From assembly GCA_016794945.1 (NCBI GenBank), contig JAEUIX010000037.1, positions 1 to 12,123 on the forward strand: a DNA stretch of 12,123 bases, written 5' to 3'. Every line of letters begins with the position of its first letter. The stretch's first letter is position 1. The notes beneath the pieces were generated by a model. The model saw nothing but the letters and a program-made list of their open reading frames with translations. It did not search any database and was not told the DNA's origin. Position numbers and translations under genes: made by a program. Of this stretch, positions 1 to 6,600 are shown piece by piece. The DNA comes from Phycisphaerae bacterium (GTDB lineage: Bacteria > Planctomycetota > Phycisphaerae > Phycisphaerales > UBA1924).

Positions 1-1
1 C

Positions 2-1036
2 GCCCTGGGCTACTCGCACGACGGCGCCGCCTGGCACGGGTGGGACGACGGGTCGCCGGCGGCGCTGGCGCAGTGGCTGGCCGATGGGCTGCCCCCGGAG
101 CGGCCCGAGACGCCCCGAGAAGCCGAGGCGATCATCGCCCCGCTCCACACGGGGCGGGAACTGCTCGCGGTGCTGAAGATCTCGGCGCAGCACGCCGGGT
201 CGTTAGGGCCGTACGAGGCGGAACTGGTCGAGTCGTTCCTGCCGTACGCGCTGGTCGCCCTGCAGAACGCCCAGCGCACCGAGAGCCTCCGGGACAAGAT
301 GCTCCAGGCCGAGCGCAAGCACGCCATGGCGGACCTGGCCCGGGGCGTGTCGCACGACATCAACAACGCGCTGGGATCGGTCATCCCGCTGGTGCAGCAG
401 ATGCGGGCGGACCTGGACTCCGGACGCGCCGATCACGCCACGCTCCGGGCCGACCTGGCGCACGTCGAGCGGGCCATGTCGGCGTGCTCGCGCATCTTCG
501 GCGGCATGCTGCACTTCGCCCGGCGGTCGGCGGCCGATGCCGCGGGTCCCGGCCGGCGCACGCGCCTCGAGCCGGCGCTCGACAGCGCGCTGGCCATCCT
601 CGGCGAGGGGCTGCAGCGGCACGGCATCGCCGTCGTGCGCCAGATCGAGCCCGACCTGCCCGAGGTGCCCCTGGCCCAGTCGCAGCTCGAGCAGGTGCTG
701 CTCAACCTCATCGCCAACGCACGCGACGCGATGGCCGCGGCCGGCGGAGGGATGGACCTGCGCATCAGCGCAACGCTGGAATCTTCCGGGGCGATGGTGC
801 GGCTGGCGGTCGAGGACCGCGGCACGGGCATCGCACCGGAGCACCTGCCGCTGGTCCTGGAGCCGTTCTTCACGACCAAGGCGACCGGCACCGGCCTGGG
901 GCTGGCGATTGTGCGTTCGATCGTGTGGCAGGGCCAGGGCCGGGTGGAGGTGCAGAGCCCCGCCTTCGCGGGCGAGGTTCGCCCGGGGGCGCGTGTGGTG
1001 GTGCACCTGCCGGCGGCGCCGGCGGAGGGGACGTAG
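2..1036 (+). CDS. GAF-domain sensor histidine kinase (5' end outside window)
   Basis: The frame is open from the first bases of the window, so the true start lies upstream; 344 codons are visible. Residues 1 to about 86 look like the second half of a GAF sensor domain, ending in a long helix that leads into the kinase. The dimerisation/phosphoacceptor motif SHDINNALG places the phosphorylated His at visible residue 118 (nt 353-355). The ATPase domain follows: N box LIANARDAM (Asn 239), G1 box EDRGTGI (Asp 272), then LEPFFTTK and the G2 box GTGLGLAI (about residues 296-303). All boxes needed for autophosphorylation are present. No membrane segment is visible, so this part is cytosolic. The stop codon abuts the ATG of the response regulator-phosphatase gene, its probable phosphotransfer partner. 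What the GAF domain senses cannot be told from this fragment. The family call is very secure. Confidence 0.95.
   Translation, partial: ALGYSHDGAAWHGWDDGSPAALAQWLADGLPPERPETPREAEAIIAPLHTGRELLAVLKISAQHAGSLGPYEAELVESFLPYALVALQNAQRTESLRDKMLQAERKHAMADLARGVSHDINNALGSVIPLVQQMRADLDSGRADHATLRADLAHVERAMSACSRIFGGMLHFARRSAADAAGPGRRTRLEPALDSALAILGEGLQRHGIAVVRQIEPDLPEVPLAQSQLEQVLLNLIANARDAMAAAGGGMDLRISATLESSGAMVRLAVEDRGTGIAPEHLPLVLEPFFTTKATGTGLGLAIVRSIVWQGQGRVEVQSPAFAGEVRPGARVVVHLPAAPAEGT
1024..1030 (+). promoter_or_regulatory. Ribosome binding site of the response regulator-phosphatase gene
   Basis: GGAGGGG lies 6 nt upstream of the ATG at 1037, inside the last codons of the kinase gene. It is the strongest Shine-Dalgarno match in the window. 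It fixes the start codon and indicates translational coupling between kinase and regulator. Confidence 0.75.
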
Positions 1037-2170
1037 ATGCAGCGCACAGGCGGCAGGGCTCGGATCCTGATCGTGGACGACGAGCCGGGGATGCTCCGCG
1101 CCGCCGAGCGCATTCTGGCGGACGAGCACGAGGTGGTGACCGCGGGCCTGCCCAGCCGGGCCTTGACCATGGCGGCCGAGCGGCCGCCGGACCTGGTCGT
1201 GTGCGACATCCGCATGCCCGAGATGGACGGGTTCGAGCTGGTGAGCGCCCTGCGCCGGGCCTGCCCGGACCTGGACGTGATCTTCATGACCGGCTCGCAC
1301 ACGGACCCCGACGAACATTTGGTGCGGGCCATCCGGGGGCAGGCGTTCTACTTCATCCAGAAGCCGTTCGACCGGCGGGTGCTGGCGGCGCTGGTGTCGC
1401 GCTGCCTGGAGCTGCGGGCGCTGCGTCAGGCCGAGCGCGCCCACACGCGCCGGCTGGAGCAGGAGCTGGCCGAGGCGCGGGTGTTTCAGCGTGCGATGCT
1501 GGGCCCGAGCGAAGCGCGGCTGGGGCCGGTGCGGGTCGAGGCGCGCTGCGATGCGTGCAGCGAACTCGGTGGCGATCTCTACGACGCCGCGCTGACGCAC
1601 GACGGGCGCGTGGCCTTCGTGGTTGCGGACGTGCGCGGGCACGGGGCCAGCGCCGCGCTGCTCACGGCGGTGGTGAAGTCGGCGTTCCACGCGTCGGCGG
1701 GCGAGGGGTTCGACCCGCGGAGGGTGGCCGACCGACTGGCCGAATCGGTCGGTCCGTTCGGCGACGACCGGTTCGTCACCGCGTTCATCGGACGGCTCGA
1801 CGCGGGGGCCGGCGTGCTGGAGTACGTCGGCGCCGGGCACCCGCCGGCATTGCTGTGGGGGGCCGAAGAGCCGGCGCGCCCGATCGAATCGGCCGACCCG
1901 ATCCTCTCTTCGGCATTCCCGCGCGGCAGCTGGGCGGTGCACCGGACCACGCTGCCCCGGGGCTTCCGGCTGTTGGTGTACACCGACGGGTTGCCCGAGG
2001 CCGTGGGCGAGCGGCAGGGCGATTCGGCCTTCCTGGCCGGAGCGGTGCGTGAAGCGCCCGAGGGCGGAGCGGCGCTGATCGAGGCGCTCCGCCGGCGTGT
2101 GGCCGCGGCCCTCGGGGGCCGGCCGCAGAGCGACGACATCACGGTGCTGACGCTGTCGGCGGAGGAGTGA
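1037..2170 (+). CDS. Response regulator fused to PP2C-type (SpoIIE/RsbU) Ser/Thr phosphatase
   Basis: This is a 377-residue two-domain cytosolic protein. Residues 9-120 are a receiver domain: acidic pair D14-D15, phosphoacceptor D57 in VVCDIRMPEMDG, T85 in FMTGS and K109 in IQKPF. Residues 121-155 form a charged, coiled-coil-like linker. Residues 165-375 are a SpoIIE-type PP2C phosphatase with the expected metal-binding acids: D180 in GGDLYD, D198 in VADVRGHG, D317 in VYTDGLPE and D366-D367 in SDDITVL. Nothing catalytic is missing. In this family phosphorylation of the receiver typically switches on the phosphatase, which dephosphorylates an anti-sigma-antagonist (STAS) protein or a similar Ser/Thr-phosphorylated partner. 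The neighbouring histidine kinase, whose stop codon touches this ATG, is the likely phosphodonor. No STAS or anti-sigma gene is present in the window, so the substrate is unknown. The gene converges on the GNAT gene with a 6-bp gap. Confidence 0.95.
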   Translation: MQRTGGRARILIVDDEPGMLRAAERILADEHEVVTAGLPSRALTMAAERPPDLVVCDIRMPEMDGFELVSALRRACPDLDVIFMTGSHTDPDEHLVRAIRGQAFYFIQKPFDRRVLAALVSRCLELRALRQAERAHTRRLEQELAEARVFQRAMLGPSEARLGPVRVEARCDACSELGGDLYDAALTHDGRVAFVVADVRGHGASAALLTAVVKSAFHASAGEGFDPRRVADRLAESVGPFGDDRFVTAFIGRLDAGAGVLEYVGAGHPPALLWGAEEPARPIESADPILSSAFPRGSWAVHRTTLPRGFRLLVYTDGLPEAVGERQGDSAFLAGAVREAPEGGAALIEALRRRVAAALGGRPQSDDITVLTLSAEE

Positions 2171-2176
2171 GGCGGA

Positions 2177-2806
2177 TCAGCGGGCGACGTCGGGATTCGT
2201 ACCCGCGCCGTGTGGAAGCGCCTTGCTCATGATCAGGCTGGTGTAGTTCGTCACACCCCAGTCGTAGTGCTCGACGTCGCGGAACCCGCGGTTGCGGTAG
2301 AAACGCACCAGGTTCGCGTCGGGCTCGGCGGTGCTCAGGGCCAGTTCGCGGAAGCCCAGCTCCGCCGCCCGGCGTTCCACCGCCTCCAGGAGCAGCAAGC
2401 CGATGCCCGAGCCCTGCATCGAGGGCTCGACGGCGAACTGCGAGAAGTTGCAGACGTCCGGCCTCTGGAACCAGCGCGGCCCTTTGCCCCAGGCCGGCTC
2501 CTGGAACATGATCGTGCCCACCAGCCGCTCCCGCACACCCTCGGGGGCTCGCTCGGAGGCCACGGCCACGAAGCACTCGCCCTTGCTCACGCGGCTGCGG
2601 GTGACCTCGGGGCTCTGATGGCTCGCCAGCGCGTGCAGGCCCATGGCTGTCTGCTTGGCGTACGCGCGGTGCAGCAGTTCGGTCAATTCGGGGATGCTGT
2701 CGGTCGGTCGCAGCCGACGCACCACCACCTCGGGACGCCCCGCCGGGGTCGCGTCCGGGATCCCGGGGGTCGCGGCGTGCTCCTGGCTGGCGGGTTTCGC
2801 CGACAT
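2177..2806 (-). CDS. GNAT-family N-acetyltransferase
   Basis: This 209-residue protein has a GNAT fold from about residue 27 to 195. Motif A reads FAVEPSMQGSGIGLLLLEAV, with the acetyl-CoA pyrophosphate loop QGSGIG at 131-136. Before it come the strand VGTIMF (96-101) and CNFSQFAV, typical of strand beta4. After it, LALSTAEPDANLVRFYRNRGF (155-175) is the usual motif B region, with the Asn/Tyr and RGF signature. The first 25 residues are Ala/Pro-rich and probably disordered. The family transfers an acetyl group from CoA to an amine; the substrate (amino acid, small molecule or protein N-terminus) cannot be deduced. The ATG at 2806 has no Shine-Dalgarno sequence but has a TAGAGT box 6 nt upstream, consistent with a leaderless mRNA. 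The gene runs divergently from the thioesterase and converges with the phosphatase gene. Confidence 0.92.
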   Translation of the reverse strand: MSAKPASQEHAATPGIPDATPAGRPEVVVRRLRPTDSIPELTELLHRAYAKQTAMGLHALASHQSPEVTRSRVSKGECFVAVASERAPEGVRERLVGTIMFQEPAWGKGPRWFQRPDVCNFSQFAVEPSMQGSGIGLLLLEAVERRAAELGFRELALSTAEPDANLVRFYRNRGFRDVEHYDWGVTNYTSLIMSKALPHGAGTNPDVAR

Positions 2807-2813
2807 GGGCGGG

Positions 2814-2819
2814 ACTCTA
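2814..2819 (-). promoter_or_regulatory. Possible -10 box of the acetyltransferase gene (TAGAGT)
   Basis: Read on the minus strand, TAGAGT fits the TANNNT pattern and ends 6-7 nt before the ATG at 2806. Transcription would then begin at or almost at the start codon. AT-containing hexamers are rare in this GC-rich DNA. It overlaps the opposite-strand TAGACT box. I see no convincing -35 element. Confidence 0.4.
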
Positions 2820-2823
2820 GACT
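2818..2823 (+). promoter_or_regulatory. Possible -10 box of the thioesterase gene (TAGACT)
   Basis: TAGACT fits TANNNT and ends 9 nt before the ATG at 2833. No Shine-Dalgarno sequence lies between, so a leaderless or near-leaderless transcript is likely. It overlaps the divergent box around the palindrome TCTAGA (2816-2821). The box also sits in a 7-nt tandem near-repeat, GACTCTA/GACTCTC (2813-2826). Confidence 0.4.
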
Positions 2824-2832
2824 CTCCGGCGC

Positions 2833-3297
2833 ATGCGCAGCGGCGGACGAAACGCGACCGACACCCTCCCGGCGCCCACGTCGGCCGTGCCGACCTCCGG
2901 CGCCGTGCGCATCCGCGTCCGATACTGCGAGTGCGACCCCATGAACGTGGCGCACCACGCGGCGTATGTGCCCTGGCTCGAGATGGGCCGGACGGAGTTG
3001 CTCCGGGCCGCGGGAGTGACCTATGCGCAGATGGAAGCTGCCGGCGTCTTCCTGGTCATCACGCGCCTGGATTGTCGTTACCACGCGCCGGCCAGGTACG
3101 ACGATCTGCTGGAGGTGCGCACGACCGTGGTCCGGGCCACCCGCGTGAAGATCGAGCACGCCTACGAAGTGGTGCGGATCGACGAGGCTACCGGCGCGCC
3201 GGGGCGTGTGGCCGTGAGCGCTTCGAGCACCCTGGCGTGCGTCGACGCCCACGGAAAGGTGCGCGAACTGCCCTCCTGGCTGGCGGGATCCCCGTGA
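2833..3297 (+). CDS. Acyl-CoA thioesterase, hotdog fold (YbgC/4HBT family)
   Basis: This 154-residue protein carries a single 4-hydroxybenzoyl-CoA thioesterase-type hotdog domain from about residue 25 to 145. The signature stretch VRYCECDPMNVAHHAAYVPW, followed by LEMGRTELLR, matches the family's x-D-x-D-x-x-G-x-V-x-H-x-x-Y...E...R pattern. The catalytic Asp would be D35, with H41/H42 and E50/R53 conserved; Asn38 replaces the usual Gly. Later strands (FLVITRLDCRYHAPARYDD, then LEVRTTVV) fit the core sheet. Family members hydrolyse acyl-CoA thioesters in the cytosol, and YbgC homologues are often linked to envelope lipid functions. The exact acyl substrate is unknown. The first 24 residues have no counterpart in typical members; GTG codons at 2887 and 2905 are alternative starts, but the upstream TAGACT box favours ATG 2833. 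The stop overlaps the GTG of the zinc-ribbon gene. Confidence 0.88.
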   Translation: MRSGGRNATDTLPAPTSAVPTSGAVRIRVRYCECDPMNVAHHAAYVPWLEMGRTELLRAAGVTYAQMEAAGVFLVITRLDCRYHAPARYDDLLEVRTTVVRATRVKIEHAYEVVRIDEATGAPGRVAVSASSTLACVDAHGKVRELPSWLAGSP

Positions 3298-3560
3298 GCA
3301 CGCCGCGTGGTGAAGGCCAATCCGCCGCCCCGGCCACCTTGCGGCTGCGCAACGCGGTGTGCGAACGGTGCGGCTACCACGCCAGCGGCGTCGAGATGCG
3401 CAACGGCCTGTTCGTGTGCCCCGAGTGCGGCGCGGCCAACACGGTGCTCAACCGGCCGCGCCCGGAGCCGGGACGAGCGCACGTGTACCTGTGGCGGGTG
3501 GTTCGGCTGGGGCTGGTCGCGGGAACTGCGATGGTGCTCCTTGTGCTGCTTCGGCGATGA
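3294..3560 (+). CDS. Small zinc-ribbon protein with C-terminal membrane anchor
   Basis: This 88-residue protein starts at GTG, overlapping the thioesterase stop in a GTGA junction (3294-3297), a classic translational-coupling arrangement. Two CxxC knuckles (VCERCGY, C23/C26; and VCPECGA, C42/C45) are 15 residues apart and would bind one zinc as a zinc ribbon. After a short Arg/Pro linker, residues 69-86 (VVRLGLVAGTAMVLLVLL) form one hydrophobic segment ending in Arg-Arg, so the protein is probably tail-anchored with the ribbon in the cytosol. There is no room for an enzymatic domain. I do not recognise a named family; such proteins may act as adaptors or nucleic-acid/protein-binding modules. 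Function is unknown, but the coupling suggests joint expression with the thioesterase. The coding call rests on the paired Cys motifs, the TM tail and the overlap. Confidence 0.75.
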   Translation: MSTPRGEGQSAAPATLRLRNAVCERCGYHASGVEMRNGLFVCPECGAANTVLNRPRPEPGRAHVYLWRVVRLGLVAGTAMVLLVLLRR

Positions 3561-3607
3561 GGACATCCCGGTGCAGCCGGGCGTTCGGCATGTGCTAGGA
3601 GTAGAGG

Positions 3608-3646
3608 GGCGTCGGCCTGTCGGCCGCTAGCATCAGGACCGACGCC
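3608..3646. repeat. Inverted repeat GGCGTCGG/CCGACGCC around a TAGCAT box
   Basis: Perfect 8-bp arms (3608-3615 and 3639-3646) flank a 23-bp centre. The centre holds part of a tandem repeat (GTCGGCC twice, 3611-3617 and 3619-3625) and a TANNNT-like hexamer TAGCAT (3628-3633). It lies between the zinc-ribbon stop and the AsmA-like start, in a 118-bp gap that otherwise holds nothing I can identify. It could be an operator around a promoter or a stem-loop ending the upstream operon. There is only a TTT after the right arm, so a classical terminator is unlikely. Confidence 0.35.
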
Positions 3647-3678
3647 GCCCTTTGGAGCGCCCGCTGCACGCCGGTCGG

Positions 3679-6600
3679 ATGGAGCCGACGACCCCCACCA
3701 ACTCGAGCCCGGATCCGCAGGCCGACGCGGCCGCCAAGGCGTTGGCCGCGCTGGCCAAGGCGGGCGGCGCGGGTGCGCGCCCGCGCCGTCGCTGGCGGTG
3801 GTGGTTGCGCGGGGTGGTGTTGGTCCTGGTGCTGATCCCGGTGATGCTGGCGGTGTTGACGCAGGGGCCGTTGCCCGCGGCGGTGCTCCGGGCGTACGTT
3901 CGCGCAAATCTGGGCCTGGAGTTTGACGCCGACTGGGTGTCGTTGAAACTGGACGGGCGGCGGGTGGTGTCGGGCATGACGCTGCGGGCGCCGGGTCTGG
4001 ATGGTGCGCCGGGCCGTTTCGTCGCGGCGCGCCGGGTGGAAGTGGATCTGGACCTGTCCCGTCTGGCGGCGCTGGAAGTATCGCCCACGCACGCGCGCGT
4101 GCAGGGGCCGATCTTCCGGTTCTCGCAATCGCAGACCGACGGGGCGTTGAACGTCGCCAGCATCCGGCTGCCGCCGGGGTCGGGGGGCTCGGCGCGGCTG
4201 CCGCGGATCGATGTGGAAGACGGAACCGTCGAATTCGGAGAGCACAACGGCGGGGACTTCCGTGCACTGATGTCGCTGGGAGTGCGCGGGTTCGTGGCCC
4301 CGCGGGACGCGGCCGGCGCCGCCTATCGGCTGCGGCTGGTGCAGACCGGCGGCGACAGTGTGGCGGCCGTGGGGGGAGTGGGGGGCGTGGGCGGGGGGAC
4401 CGGGGCGTCGCCCGCGCCGGAGGCGCCGCTGCAGGAGGGCGCGGTCGTCCTGGACGGGACGTTGGACGCTCGTTCGGGGGCGGGCGACCTGTCGCTGTCG
4501 GGCATCGAACTGGCCAAGTGGACCGCCGAGCGGATCCCGACGCAGTACCGCGAGGTGTGGAAGGGTCTTGAGATGCGCGGACAGATCGCGCGCACCCGCT
4601 TCCAGTTCAGCGGCTCCAAGATCGCCGTGACGCTGGACCTCAAGGACGTGGCCATGCGGCCTCCCATCGTCGCCGGCCAGGCCGAGGTGATGGGCGACTA
4701 TCGGCCGAGAATGGACGACGTGGCCGGGACGCTGCGGTTCACCCCGGCGGGGATCGAGGCCGACCTGCGCGGCACGTTCGAGGCGCAGCCCTGCCAGGTA
4801 TTCTTGCGGACAGAGGGGCTGGGGCTGGATGCGGCCTATTCGGCGACGCTGACGAGCCGCAACGCGACGCTGGACTTCTCGCCGCGGATCCTGCGGTTCC
4901 TCCCCGGCGTGGTGAAGGACAACCTGGAGCGGCTGGGATGGCCGCAGGGAACGATGTCGGCCGGCATCACCATCCGCCGGGCCGCGCGAGCCGAGGGCCA
5001 GCCGCCGGCCGAGGCGACGATCGCCGGCACGCTCACGTTCGACGTCGACAGGATCGCGTACGCGGTGTTCCCGTACGAGTTCGGGCAGGTGCACGCGATC
5101 CTCACGTTCGACGAGCGGCAGGTGCGACTGGTGAGCGCGACGGGCGTGGCTAGGTCCGGGGCGAAGATGTTCGCCGAGGGGCGGTTCGCCCCGCCGGACG
5201 ACACCGCGGCGTGCGATCTTTCGGTCACCGTCGTCGACGTGCCGATCGACGACACCGTTCGCGGCGCCATCGATCGTTCGCGTGCCGCGGGTATCCACTA
5301 CGCGCTGTTCAGCCAGAGCAAGTACGAGGAACTGCTGGCACAGGGCCTGGTGATCAGCCCGGCGCAGCGTCGCCGGCTCACGACGAGACTGGCGCAAATC
5401 AAGGCGGGCATCTCCGAAGACCGGCTCGACCCCGCAGACGCGGGATTGAGCATCGAGGAAATGAACCGGCGGCTGGCACGCCCGACGTTCGAGGTTGGCG
5501 GCGAGATCCGCACCGTGGCCGTCAAGGTCGCGCGGGCCCAGGGGCCGGACCGGCCCACGCACACGACGGTCGACGTCGATTTCCGCCGGGCGGGCCTCTT
5601 GCCGCAGGTGTTCCCCTACCCGATCGTGGCCGAGAACCTGCGGCTGCGCATCGAGGACGACCGCGCCACGCTGCGGGGCGACCAGTTCACCGGGCTCAAC
5701 GGCGGCTCGGCGCGCGTCGACGGCCTGGCACAGTTCCACGCGCCGACGACCGACGACACTTCCATCCGCTTCAGCACCGAGATCAAGGTCGAGGCCGAGA
5801 ACCTGCCCATCGACGATCTGGTGATCTTCGCCGTGCCCGAGGGACGCCTCGACCTGGGGGCCCGCCTGGAGATGGGGCCGCCGCGCCCGCGGGCCAAGGA
5901 CGCATTCAGCGCCAAGGAAGTGCTGCGGACGCTGGGGCTGGAGGGGCCGGTCAACTGCGCGGCATCCCTCAGCACCGATGCGCAGGGCGCGACGCGGTTC
6001 TCCATCGGCGTGGACCTCAAGGGGATGACCGCGCTGCCGCGCCACGTGCACGCCGGTCTTCCGTTGATGGCCACCAACATCCACGGCCGGCTGAGCGTGA
6101 GCGACGAAGCGGTCCGGGTCGAGTCGCTCGAAGGGCTGATCATGCCCTCGGACATGGGCTTGGCGGGCCTTGCTGCGCTGGCGGACGCGGGCCAGTTCTC
6201 GATCCGCGGGGCCTACGACTTCGGCGGTCCGGGGCGCGCCGGCGGGTTCGAGGCGAACCTCGCGGCGCGGGACTACGACCTGACGCTGGCGCTGGAGGAC
6301 GTGCTGCACGCGGTCGCCCCGGGTGCCGCGGCGTCGCTCGAGGAGGTCCGGTCGGTGTACAGCCCTTCGGGGCGGATCGACGGCGAGGTCATCCTGACGG
6401 CGCCGGCGGGAGCGGAGATGTCGCTCGACGTTCGCCTGTCGCGGGCACGCGACCTGGGACTGGATGCGCTCGGCGGGCGTTTGCACGCAGCACTGGATGC
6501 GGGCGAGGCGCGCCTCAGGGTGTCCAAGCTGTCGGGCGGTTCGATGGCCGGGGCCGAGCTCGCATTCGAGGATTGCCGCGGCGCCGTGACGATGGGCGAC

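Noticed and set aside
203..1942. A 579-codon minus-strand frame antisense to the kinase/phosphatase operon
   Set aside because: It has a GC-driven shadow composition (Arg/His/Gln/Pro), no recognisable motif, and a fully motif-supported gene on the other strand.
40..2052. A 670-codon plus-strand frame overlapping the kinase and phosphatase genes
   Set aside because: It is a Gly/Ala/Arg-rich shadow in another frame of two genes with complete catalytic motifs.
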